Assembly (NCBI RefSeq): GCF_042432825.1
Contig: NZ_JBHLWN010000054.1
Location: forward strand, 1-37,886
DNA from: Gordoniibacillus chartarius
Lineage (GTDB): Bacteria > Bacillota > Bacilli > Paenibacillales > NBRC-103111
Reading direction: 5' to 3'
DNA length: 37,886 nt
This document shows positions 31,239-37,886 of this stretch, one piece after another; position 1 is the stretch's first letter, and every line of letters begins with the position of its first letter. A model generated the notes under the pieces. The model searched no databases. It was not told the origin of the DNA and saw only the letters and a program-made list of their open reading frames with translations. The position numbers and the translations under genes are program-made.

Positions 31239-31848
31239 GGATGATGCCGTCTGGCGTGACCAACTCACAAGTTTCCTGAGCCGCGAGCATGATCTTGTCG
31301 TCGTCGGTTCGGCGGCGAACAGGGAGGATGCGGTTCATCTCGCCAGGCTTAGTGACGCGCATGTTGTGCTCATGGACCTTATTTTATCCGATAATGGGTA
31401 TGACGGACTTGAAGCGGCCATGGATATTTTGGAAATAAAGCAAACCAAGATCATTATGCTGACCGGCATCGACGAGGAAGAGGCAATTATGGATACGTAT
31501 GCGGCAGGGGCAGTCAATTATGTAACGAAGGCCCACTTCGAAGATATTCCCTGCGCTATTCGCGCTGCCTACAATAATTTGAATTACATTCATCCGGATT
31601 CGGCTGGTGTGCTGGTGAAGGAATTTCGGCGGATGAAAAGAGAGCAACGTAGTAAGCAGTTAACCTCAGCCGAGCAGGAAATATTAAGGTTCATTCATAA
31701 AGGGTACAAGCAATCAAATATTCAAAGCAAACTGCATGCAACTGAAAGCACCATAAAAAAGCATGTGAATCGTATTCTGAAGAAGCTGGGAACCCGCTCC
31801 AGCCGTGAAGCTGCCCGAAAAGCCAAGCGTCTTGGGATAATTGATTAG
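31210..31848 (+). CDS. NarL/LuxR-type response regulator
   Basis: Regulator of 212 aa. The receiver (about 1-120) has VEDDAVWRDQ, phospho-acceptor D56 in VLMDLILSDNGYDG and the LTG/K pair of the active site. The LuxR-type helix-turn-helix (about 147-210) reads LTSAEQEILRFIHKGYKQS and TESTIKKHVNRILKKLG. TTG start at 31210 after GAGGTGAGGG. Regulates with the upstream kinase; targets unknown. Confidence 0.88.
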   Translation: MDQIKVMLVEDDAVWRDQLTSFLSREHDLVVVGSAANREDAVHLARLSDAHVVLMDLILSDNGYDGLEAAMDILEIKQTKIIMLTGIDEEEAIMDTYAAGAVNYVTKAHFEDIPCAIRAAYNNLNYIHPDSAGVLVKEFRRMKREQRSKQLTSAEQEILRFIHKGYKQSNIQSKLHATESTIKKHVNRILKKLGTRSSREAARKAKRLGIID

Positions 31849-31860
31849 AATCTCAAAGCA

Positions 31861-31897
31861 AACAGTCCGGCTTTTAATGGAAGACCGGGCTGTTTTT
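31861..31897 (+). terminator. Terminator after response regulator
   Basis: AACAGTCCGG (31861-31870) pairs with CCGGGCTGTT (31884-31893) with one G-U pair, then T-run. Confidence 0.85.
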
Positions 31898-31968
31898 CTG
31901 TCCTACAAACATTAAGCTTCTTCTTGAGTTAAAGACGAACAAATTCATTTGACTAGAATAATTTCATC

Positions 31969-31997
31969 TTGACATACCCTAAGGGGGTATAGTATAT
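31969..31997 (+). promoter_or_regulatory. csoR promoter and CsoR operator
   Basis: TTGACA (31969-31974) is followed by ATACCC-N5-GGGTAT (31974-31990), perfect halves with a 5-base spacer, between -35 and a TATAGTATA -10 region. Typical position for a CsoR operator repressing its own gene and the copper genes downstream. Confidence 0.85.
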
Positions 31998-32017
31998 TTG
32001 TTGTGGGGTGATAAGTC

Positions 32018-32359
32018 GTGGCGAACCAAGAGGAATTGCTACCGGATGAAGCTGACCGTTCTTGTTGTTCTCCAGAAAGCGAAAGGAAAAGCCATCATTC
32101 GGACAAAATGAAGAACAACTTGATATCCCGTTTGAACCGTATCGAAGGCCAAATTCGCGGAGTTAAAGGGATGATTGAGAAGGATACTTATTGTGACGAT
32201 GTACTGAACCAGATCGCGGCCATTCAGTCAGCCTTAAACAGCGTTGGCAAGCTTTTGCTTGAAGGACACATGAAAAGTTGTGTCGTGGAACGCATCCAGG
32301 CCGGAGAACATGAAGTCATTGACGAATTGTTGATTACGGTTAATAAATTAATGAAATAA
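32018..32359 (+). CDS. csoR: Copper-sensing repressor CsoR
   Basis: CsoR-family repressor of 113 aa with the full copper(I) ligand set: C59, H84 and C88 in YCDDVLNQIA and GHMKSC. It has an N-terminal extension of about 30 residues with a CC pair and HH, not needed for the fold and possibly an extra metal site. Cu(I) binding releases it from DNA. GTG start 32018 after GGGGTGAT. Its operators, in front of itself and copA, share the N5 spacer, unlike the CstR sites. Confidence 0.93.
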   Translation: MANQEELLPDEADRSCCSPESERKSHHSDKMKNNLISRLNRIEGQIRGVKGMIEKDTYCDDVLNQIAAIQSALNSVGKLLLEGHMKSCVVERIQAGEHEVIDELLITVNKLMK

Positions 32360-32387
32360 TGAAATCATAAATATCGGAGGGATTTGT

Positions 32388-32588
32388 ATGAAACAAGCAA
32401 CACTTAAAGTGAACGGTATGTCCTGCCAACACTGTGTCAATTCCATTGAGAAAGCCTTAAAAGAAATAGGTGCGTCGGCTCGTGTTGATCTGAAAGGCAA
32501 CTCGGTTACTGTAGAATACGATGAAAATAAATTATCCTTGGATGCCGTGAAGGAAGCCATTGAAGAACAAGGCTACGAGGTTGCCTAA
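32388..32588 (+). CDS. copZ: Copper chaperone CopZ
   Basis: Heavy-metal-associated domain protein of 66 aa with GMSCQHCVNSIEKAL (Cu(I)-binding CxxC). It carries copper to CopA. AATATCGGAGGG precedes the ATG. It is 28 bases after csoR and so co-transcribed; a weak terminator and a second operator separate it from copA. Confidence 0.95.
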   Translation: MKQATLKVNGMSCQHCVNSIEKALKEIGASARVDLKGNSVTVEYDENKLSLDAVKEAIEEQGYEVA

Positions 32589-32596
32589 CAGGCATG

Positions 32597-32630
32597 GGGG
32601 GTCACTTGCTGGTGGCCTTTCTTTTTATTA
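32597..32630 (+). terminator. Weak terminator or attenuator between copZ and copA
   Basis: GGTCAC can pair with GTGGCC (one G-U pair) around TTGCTG, followed by TTTCTTTTT. It would reduce copZ transcript entering copA, which has its own operator. Confidence 0.45.
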
Positions 32631-32636
32631 TTATAA

Positions 32637-32653
32637 ATACCCTATAGGGGTAT
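32637..32653 (+). promoter_or_regulatory. CsoR operator before copA
   Basis: ATACCC-N5-GGGTAT has perfect six-base halves and the 5-base spacer seen before csoR. A TATAAA (32632-32637) touches its left edge as a likely -10. Independent CsoR control of copA is implied. Confidence 0.85.
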
Positions 32654-32669
32654 GAAAGAGGCGGTTTAC

Positions 32670-35105
32670 ATGCAAAACACGGAATCCCCAAAAAAACAGC
32701 AAACGACCTTGCAAATATCGGGTATGACTTGTGCCGCATGCGCAAACCGGATTGAGAAAGGATTAAACAAACTGGAAGGTGTATCGGAAGCGACAGTTAA
32801 CTTTGCTCTCGAGCAGGCGTCCGTTACTTACGATCCGGATAAAGTTAAACTTCCCCAAATCGAGCGGAAAATTCAAGAGATCGGATACGATACCGTCAAA
32901 GAAGCCGTTGATTTTGAAATCAGCGGCATGACCTGTGCCGCCTGTGCCGCCCGGATTGAGAAGGGGCTCAGCAAACTGCCCGGAGTGTACAAAGCAACCG
33001 TCAATCTGGCACTGGAGACGGCACGAGTAGAATATTCACCTGCTGAGGTGTCCGCTTCGGATATGGTGAGGAAAGTGGAGCAGCTCGGCTACAAAGCAGC
33101 GATAAAACAGGAAAAACAAGAGTCTGCAGACCACAGAAAAAAAGAAATCAAGAGACAACAAAAGAAGCTTCTCATTTCCTCCCTTTTGTCACTGCCGCTG
33201 TTATGGGCAATGGTCGGTCATTTTTCGTTTACCGCCTGGATCTGGGTGCCCGAATTGTTCATGAATCCGTGGTTTCAATTGCTTCTGGCAACGCCCGTTC
33301 AATTTATCGTCGGCCGGCATTTTTATATCGGAGCGTATAAAGCGCTTCGGAATGGCAGCGCCAATATGGATGTTTTGGTGGCGCTCGGCACGTCGGCCGC
33401 TTACTTCTATAGTCTTTATTTAACGGTTCAATGGGCCAACCAGGCTGGGGCGCATCATGTGCCTGCTATGTACTACGAGACAAGCGCCGTGCTGATTACG
33501 CTCATTGTTCTCGGAAAACTGTTTGAAGCGTTAGCGAAAGGCCGTTCATCGGAAGCCATCAAAACCTTGATGGGATTGCAGGCCAAGACCGCACTTGTCG
33601 TTCGCGACGGTCAGGAAGTTTCCATACCGATAGAGGAAGTTGCCGTAGGTGATGTTGTAATCGTGAAACCCGGCGAAAAAGTGCCTGTTGACGGAATCGT
33701 GCTTGAAGGTTCATCTTCTGTGGACGAGTCGATGCTGACGGGTGAAAGCATTCCTGTCGGTAAGCGGCAGGGCGATCCGGTGATCGGAGCCACCATCAAT
33801 AAAAACGGCATGCTCCGCATTGAGGCAACCAAAGTAGGAAAAGAAACCGCGCTTGCGCAAATCATCAAAGTCGTCGAAGAAGCGCAAGGTTCCAAAGCGC
33901 CGATTCAACGGATTGCGGACGTGATCTCGGGTATATTCGTTCCCATTGTCGTCGGGATTGCTGTGATCACCTTCCTGGTGTGGTATTTCGGTGTCGAACC
34001 CGGTCATTTTTCCGGCGCTTTGGAAAAAGCGATAGCGGTGCTTGTCATCGCTTGTCCGTGCGCGCTCGGATTGGCAACGCCAACCTCCATTATGGCCGGC
34101 TCTGGCCGCGCGGCGGAGCTCGGAATTCTGTTCAAAGGCGGAGAACACCTGGAATCGACGCATAAAATTACAACTGTCGTGTTGGATAAAACCGGTACGG
34201 TAACGAAAGGCAAACCCGAGCTGACGGATGTTATCGTTTCGGAATTTATCGATGAAAGCCGCTTTCTTGCTTTGGTGGGAGCGGCCGAAAAAAACTCCGA
34301 GCATCCGCTTGCGGAAGCGATCGTAGCCGGCGTGCGGGAAAGAAACATCGTTCTGCCGCAAACTGAAGCGTTTGAAGCCGTTCCGGGTTATGGCATTCGG
34401 TCGGTCGTCGAAGGCAAAGAGGTTCTGATCGGAACAAGAAAATGGATGGTCAAAAATCAGATCGATGCGGAATCGGCTTTCGCAACGATGAATGCACTTG
34501 AGGAATCGGGAAAAACCGCGATGCTTGTTGCCGTTGATGGGCGTTACGCCGGTATCGTAGCGGTGGCTGACACGATCAAAGACACTTCCAGGCGAGCCGT
34601 TGCCCGGTTGAAAGAACTCGGCCTCGATGTCGTCATGATCACCGGTGACAACGAACGAACCGCCCGTGCGATTGCAAGGCAGGTCGGGATCGACCGGGTA
34701 CTGGCGGAAGTGCTGCCCGAAGGCAAAGCGGATGAAGTTAAGAAATTACAGCAATCGGGCAGGAAAGTGGCGATGGTCGGCGACGGCATCAATGACACCC
34801 CGGCACTTGCCACAGCCGATATCGGAATGGCCATCGGTACGGGTACCGACGTTGCCATGGAAGCTGCAGATGTGACGCTGATGCGCGGCGACCTGAACAG
34901 CATTCCGGATGCTATCTTGATGAGCCGGAAAACAATGCGAAATATTAAACAAAACCTGTTCTGGGCTCTTGCTTATAATGTAGTCGGCATTCCCATCGCA
35001 GCAGCAGGATATTTGGCTCCTTGGCTGGCAGGCGCGGCGATGGCGTTCAGTTCGGTTTCGGTCGTACTCAACGCACTCAGGCTGCAGCGAGCCATTGTTA
35101 AATAA
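32670..35105 (+). CDS. copA: Copper-exporting P1B-type ATPase CopA
   Basis: P-type ATPase of about 811 aa. Two N-terminal metal-binding domains have GMTCAACANRIEK (about residues 18-30) and GMTCAACAARIEK (about 86-98). The actuator loop TGES, the membrane CPCALGLATP site, phosphorylation DKTGTVTKG, SEHPLAEA and GDGINDTPAL are all present; the C-terminal spans end with ALAYNVVGIP and MAFSSVSVVLNALRL. It pumps Cu(I) out of the cell. ATG 32670 is preferred since AAAGAGG precedes it by 8 bases, while the ATG at 32652 lies within the operator. The gene is complete and standard. Confidence 0.95.
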   Translation: MQNTESPKKQQTTLQISGMTCAACANRIEKGLNKLEGVSEATVNFALEQASVTYDPDKVKLPQIERKIQEIGYDTVKEAVDFEISGMTCAACAARIEKGLSKLPGVYKATVNLALETARVEYSPAEVSASDMVRKVEQLGYKAAIKQEKQESADHRKKEIKRQQKKLLISSLLSLPLLWAMVGHFSFTAWIWVPELFMNPWFQLLLATPVQFIVGRHFYIGAYKALRNGSANMDVLVALGTSAAYFYSLYLTVQWANQAGAHHVPAMYYETSAVLITLIVLGKLFEALAKGRSSEAIKTLMGLQAKTALVVRDGQEVSIPIEEVAVGDVVIVKPGEKVPVDGIVLEGSSSVDESMLTGESIPVGKRQGDPVIGATINKNGMLRIEATKVGKETALAQIIKVVEEAQGSKAPIQRIADVISGIFVPIVVGIAVITFLVWYFGVEPGHFSGALEKAIAVLVIACPCALGLATPTSIMAGSGRAAELGILFKGGEHLESTHKITTVVLDKTGTVTKGKPELTDVIVSEFIDESRFLALVGAAEKNSEHPLAEAIVAGVRERNIVLPQTEAFEAVPGYGIRSVVEGKEVLIGTRKWMVKNQIDAESAFATMNALEESGKTAMLVAVDGRYAGIVAVADTIKDTSRRAVARLKELGLDVVMITGDNERTARAIARQVGIDRVLAEVLPEGKADEVKKLQQSGRKVAMVGDGINDTPALATADIGMAIGTGTDVAMEAADVTLMRGDLNSIPDAILMSRKTMRNIKQNLFWALAYNVVGIPIAAAGYLAPWLAGAAMAFSSVSVVLNALRLQRAIVK

Positions 35106-35189
35106 GGGAGTGAGGGAATTGGCTTATTAAGAAATTTGCCCTCTCACCATCTGGCAATAATAACAGAATTCTCAGGAGAATGCTGAAAG

Positions 35190-35837
35190 ATGATAAAAAA
35201 GTGGATTACACTTCTCGGCTACGTGGCGGCCATCATCGTGATCGTCATGAACAAAGGTCCGATCCTTCGTTGGTTGGATGCTGAGAGTGCTAATCATCTT
35301 CTACTGCTATTTGGTGCAGCTGTATTATTGGCCCTGATTCCTATTGTCCCTTATGGCGTTGTTGCCGGAATAATGGGGGCCAAATACGGCCCTTTTTGGG
35401 GAGGATTCCTGAATGTCATTAGCTCCACCCTTGCAGCCGCTCTGCTATTCTTGTCTGTGAGGACGGTTTTTCAGGAGCAGGGAAGAAGGCTTTTGTCAAA
35501 ATACAAGCGAATGGACCGGTTTACGGAGTTGATGGAACGGAACGCGTTTCTCGCGGTTTTGACGGCCCGTCTTATCCCCTTTGTACCTGCTGCCGCTGTA
35601 AATGTTTACACTGCAATCAGTCGAATGAGATTTGGACCTTTTTTTGCGGCTACGTTGCTTGGGAAAATACCTGTTATGTTTGTGTTTGCCGTCATTGGAG
35701 ACCAATTGCTCTCCGACTTGCGTGATGTTCTTTGGACATCATTGATCTATGTTCTCTTTCTTTCCGTAGTTTTTCTTATTTATTGGTTTTTCCGGAGACG
35801 ATCAAACAACAAATCCAAGTCAGCCATTCAAGGTTAG
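35190..35837 (+). CDS. TVP38/TMEM64 (VTT) family membrane protein
   Basis: Membrane protein of 215 aa with about six spans. The VTT/SNARE-associated domain is shown by IPIVPYGVVAGIMGAKYGPF (about residues 51-70) and TARLIPFVPAAAVNVY (about 125-140). DedA/TVP38 proteins act as lipid scramblases or ion-coupled transporters; some affect metal or tellurite sensitivity. It follows copA by 84 bases without a clear promoter, so may be co-transcribed with the copper operon. Confidence 0.85.
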   Translation: MIKKWITLLGYVAAIIVIVMNKGPILRWLDAESANHLLLLFGAAVLLALIPIVPYGVVAGIMGAKYGPFWGGFLNVISSTLAAALLFLSVRTVFQEQGRRLLSKYKRMDRFTELMERNAFLAVLTARLIPFVPAAAVNVYTAISRMRFGPFFAATLLGKIPVMFVFAVIGDQLLSDLRDVLWTSLIYVLFLSVVFLIYWFFRRRSNNKSKSAIQG

Positions 35838-36052
35838 ACTATACCCCGCGCCTCCGGGCTCGATCCAAGCCATGCGCGGCTTTGATTTTCGACAAACATA
35901 AGGTTGATAGTGAGCAAAACGTATTCGGATAAGAGGGCGATGATGTGATCATCGGGTTGGTCGTCTCCTGCTGCAAAATACAAAAGACAGAGGTAAAAGA
36001 AGGGGCGGTTATTACCGATAATTATCAGCATGAATTAGCATAAAATCTGCAA
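35838..36052. other. Intergenic, possible weak terminator
   Basis: Apart from a 5-bp stem AAGCC/GGCTT (35867-35882) followed by T-rich bases, which may end the copA transcript, nothing is recognised in this 215-base gap. Confidence 0.4.
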
Positions 36053-36087
36053 AAAACATGGCCGCAATTTACTTGCAACCATGTTTT
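36053..36087 (-). terminator. Terminator of the interrupted minus-strand gene
   Basis: AAAACATGG (36053-36061) pairs perfectly with CCATGTTTT (36079-36087), giving a T-run on the minus strand just after the stop at 36097. Confidence 0.8.
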
Positions 36088-36096
36088 CGTTGACTT

Positions 36097-36715
36097 TTAC
36101 GGAACCTGGATTGTATAGGGGACAATGAAGGTTTTACCTTGATGTTTAAACTGCCCCCATAACTTATAAATCCCGCTTGCAGGGAATGCTGTTCCAAATT
36201 TAGCCTGTGGTCCAGTTGCCTTTTCTTCCAGGGGGGGGTTATGAATGTATTTTTCTGCGTCGGCACTCAAAATAACGACGTGACCCACTGCACCTAAGTA
36301 CGGTTCAAGGTTTGTAATCGGTTGTTTCGTACTGGCATCAAGAAAATTGAATGTCATGGTCAGTTCTTTTCCTGCCTGAAGCTGGTCGAAGGATAAAGAT
36401 ACTTCTTTCCCTTCAACGACTTTGGTTAAGTTAGTCTCCGGTGTAAGTGGCTGAGCGGCAGGAACATCCCCGGAGACTTTGACCCATTGACTTTCCGTTT
36501 TCGCTTCACCGCCCTCTGGGATAAAATCAGCGATGAGTTTATAATCTCCCCCTGTTGGGAATTGAGTGCGAATTTGGAACAGCCCTTTTCCCTTGTAATC
36601 AGGATGGATATGATTAAAAAATGACAGATCTTTATTAACAACGATTAAATGCATTTGTTTTTCATGACTGACTTGAAATTTCTCAATCGGCTTCCCCGTA
36701 TTATCCTGGATCTGA
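36097..36715 (-). pseudogene. Secreted-type protein cut by Tn7-like insertion
   Basis: The frame reads about 205 residues to its natural stop but has no start within the chromosome part; in-frame coding (QIQDNTGKPIEKFQVSHEK, then MHLIVVNKDLSFFNHIHP) continues up to 36715 and then enters the transposon terminus. Motifs include HIHPDYKGKG, GGDYKLIADFIPEGG, and a second beta-sandwich half with YLGAVGHVVILSADAEKYIH. It resembles FixH/YtkA-like extracytoplasmic proteins found near metal-resistance genes. The signal peptide and N-terminus are lost or displaced beyond the transposon. Histidine and methionine content hint at metal binding; unproven. Confidence 0.7.
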
Positions 36716-36724
36716 TGTTCGGTG

Positions 36725-36804
36725 ACATTAAAGTTAGTGCCTAGACATTATAGTTGGTACCTTTACAACAAAGTTAGTGCCTTTACAATAGAGTTGGTAT
36801 CTGA
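36725..36804. repeat. Four 20-bp TnsB-binding-type repeats
   Basis: Units start at 36725, 36745, 36765 and 36785 with period exactly 20. Consensus ACATTAAAGTTAGTGCC plus three bases; the units vary as ACATTATAGTTGGTACC, ACAACAAAGTTAGTGCC and ACAATAGAGTTGGTATC. In Tn7, TnsB binds repeated sites of this kind at both ends. Confidence 0.8.
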
Positions 36805-36877
36805 ATGTTTATTTAACAGCCGTTCTTGGTTAAAATGGAATTAAGACCATCTAGTATTACAGCAAAACAATTTAAAT

Positions 36878-36926
36878 CTAATGGCTTCGCCCTTTGGTTT
36901 TAGGGAGCGAAGCCATTAGTCGTTTT
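36878..36926 (+). terminator. Strong hairpin inside the transposon end
   Basis: CTAATGGCTTCGCCCT (36878-36893) pairs with AGGG-A-GCGAAGCCATTAG (36902-36919) with a single bulged A; TTTTT follows. It could block read-through from the interrupted chromosome into tnsA, or serve as an insulating element. Confidence 0.75.
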
Positions 36927-36989
36927 TAGGGGTTATAACGGACAGCTCGCTATAGGCCGTTTTATGGAAACCAAAATGGAGGTGTTATT

Positions 36990-37829
36990 TTGTCTAAACA
37001 AGGCACAAGAAAAGAAAAGCTGCAAACCAACTACATTAAAAAAGGCAGGGGTCAGGGAGTTGGAGAAAATTATCAGCCCTTTATTCAGGCACATGACAAT
37101 AAAATTGCCTCAGAAGGATGGCTGGCACGACATAAAGGGTGGAAAACTAAAAGGATTCACCACACCTTGTCTGAGCATGAAAGAAAGTACTTATATTACT
37201 GTGAATGGCTTGATGGAGTGACTGATATACGCGAACAATGGCCGCTGTTACCCTTAGAAAGAACAATGGAGATTGCTGAAGAACTTGGTATTAAACATCC
37301 ACATCAATACGGAAAACCTGTAGTAATGACAACGGATTTCAGGCTCACCTTGGAAACAAAAGACGGCAGTCGAGATGTTATACGAACCATAAAACCACGC
37401 GAAAAATTAACTGACCGTACTTTAGAACTTTTTGAAATCGAAAGGGTTTACTTTGCAGAGCAGGGGATTGATTGGTGCATTATTACGGAAGACAAAATCC
37501 CCGTCAACCTAGTGAAGAACGTAGAATGGATGGCAAAAGCTAAATATTTGGATACACGACCTGGTGTGAATGAGGAACTCGTTGGGTTACTATCCGATGA
37601 GTTATTTGGGATATTTGTGAAAGATGCTGGGCAAACGCCGCTTATTAATCTATGTTTGCGGACAGATCATGAATGCCACTTAGAAAAAGGGACATGTATG
37701 TTTATCCTCCAGTACATGTTAGCAAACAAATTTTGGGGAACGGAGATGAATAAACAAATCATTCGAGAAAGGGAGCCATTAATTATTTATCAGAATAAAT
37801 CGACACAAAAATTGATTCACTTAGCATAG
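36990..37829 (+). CDS. tnsA: TnsA endonuclease of a Tn7-like transposon
   Basis: Protein of 279 aa. It nicks the 5' ends of the transposon, while TnsB cuts 3' ends and joins, giving cut-and-paste transposition. The TnsA nuclease N-terminal region has LSEHERKYLYYCEWLDGVTD, IREQWPLLP, MTTDFRLT (D116) and IRTIKPREKL (K135). The catalytic acid upstream is one of E62-E72. The residue before the lysine pair that is Gln in E. coli Tn7 is Thr here. A winged-helix C-terminal half follows (GVNEELVGLLSDELFG). TTG start at 36990, about 6 bases after GGAGGTG. The next gene (tnsB) should start near 37874. Confidence 0.88.
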   Translation: MSKQGTRKEKLQTNYIKKGRGQGVGENYQPFIQAHDNKIASEGWLARHKGWKTKRIHHTLSEHERKYLYYCEWLDGVTDIREQWPLLPLERTMEIAEELGIKHPHQYGKPVVMTTDFRLTLETKDGSRDVIRTIKPREKLTDRTLELFEIERVYFAEQGIDWCIITEDKIPVNLVKNVEWMAKAKYLDTRPGVNEELVGLLSDELFGIFVKDAGQTPLINLCLRTDHECHLEKGTCMFILQYMLANKFWGTEMNKQIIREREPLIIYQNKSTQKLIHLA

Positions 37830-37886
37830 AGGCTCGGAATTAAGCAGGTGTTCTGAGTCTGAATGAGGGGTGAATGAGGCAGAAGC

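Larger units (their letters stand above)
36716..37886 (+). mobile_element. Left end of a Tn7-like transposon, incomplete in window
   Basis: The segment begins TGTTCGGTGACATTAAAG, close in form to the Tn7 terminus TGTGGGCGGACAATAAAG. It then has four exact-period 20-bp repeats and a tnsA gene, and runs past the window end where tnsB is expected. The insertion splits a minus-strand gene. The five bases before it (TCTGA, 36711-36715) would be the target duplication; the other copy is outside. No targeting gene or cargo is visible. Confidence 0.8.

Noticed and set aside
36725..36804. CRISPR array
   Set aside because: Contiguous 20-bp units with no spacers, adjacent to a TGT terminus and tnsA; they are transposase sites.
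37874..37886. Start of tnsB at ATG 37874
   Set aside because: Expected by Tn7 gene order and preceded by GAGGGG, but only four codons are visible, so no coding region is reported.

Overview
The window looks like chromosomal DNA from an endospore-forming, low-to-mid GC Bacillota (Bacillales-like; I cannot name a genus). Support: strong AGGAGG-type ribosome binding sites with GTG/TTG starts, paired CsoR/CstR-family regulators, a CcdA/ResA-type thiol-redox operon, an SH3b-NlpC/P60 wall hydrolase, a GerMN-like (spore germination) domain and a class I c-di-GMP riboswitch.

Layout. 1-3.0 kb: mobile debris, with four exact-period 20-bp repeats (IS21/Tn7-type end), an XRE regulator, an IS110-family element with a frameshift and a candidate bridge-RNA leader, and intergenic DNA with diverged repeats. 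3.0-5.0 kb: chromate transporter ChrA and a methyltransferase. 5.1-8.9 kb: first sulfur operon, ArsR-rhodanese fusion regulator, frameshifted cysteine desulfurase, persulfide-dioxygenase-like hydrolase and MFS transporter, behind a promoter whose -10 is overlapped by an inverted repeat. 9.0-13.6 kb: frameshifted SRPBCC gene, then an ABC exporter (ATPase, 802-aa permease, 37-aa membrane peptide) divergent from a TetR regulator, with a perfect 17-bp palindrome between them. 13.6-14.3 kb: decayed MATE and DUF2892 genes.

14.5-20.7 kb is the main sulfur locus: thioredoxin, TauE/SafE exporter, rhodanese, TusA-rhodanese fusion, short DsrE2, rhodanese-persulfide dioxygenase fusion, TusA, a 54-aa membrane peptide, full-length DsrE2, CstR, membrane-anchored rhodanese and DUF302. 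Four sites of form ATACCC-N4-GGGTAT (perfect to degenerate) lie before trxA, tauE, the second dsrE and cstR. Inferred role: carry, oxidise and export reactive sulfur. At 23.1-24.5 kb a minus-strand gene encodes a SoxB-like metallophosphoesterase with no signal peptide.

20.7-23.1 kb: response regulator, histidine kinase and methyltransferase operon. 24.7-28.5 kb: small hypothetical protein, wall hydrolase, then membrane protein/CcdA/ResA/thioredoxin-GerMN. 28.8-31.8 kb: c-di-GMP riboswitch, HAD phosphatase, histidine kinase and NarL-type regulator. 32.0-35.1 kb: copper operon csoR-copZ-copA, whose operators have an N5 rather than N4 spacer. 35.2-36.7 kb: a TVP38/DedA-like protein and the 3' part of a secreted-type protein gene. 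That gene is cut at 36,716 by the left end of a Tn7-like transposon (TGT terminus, four 20-bp repeats, tnsA), which runs off the window.

Three coding regions (IS110 transposase, cysteine desulfurase, SRPBCC) are each broken by what looks like one missing base. They may be real decay or indel errors in the assembly.
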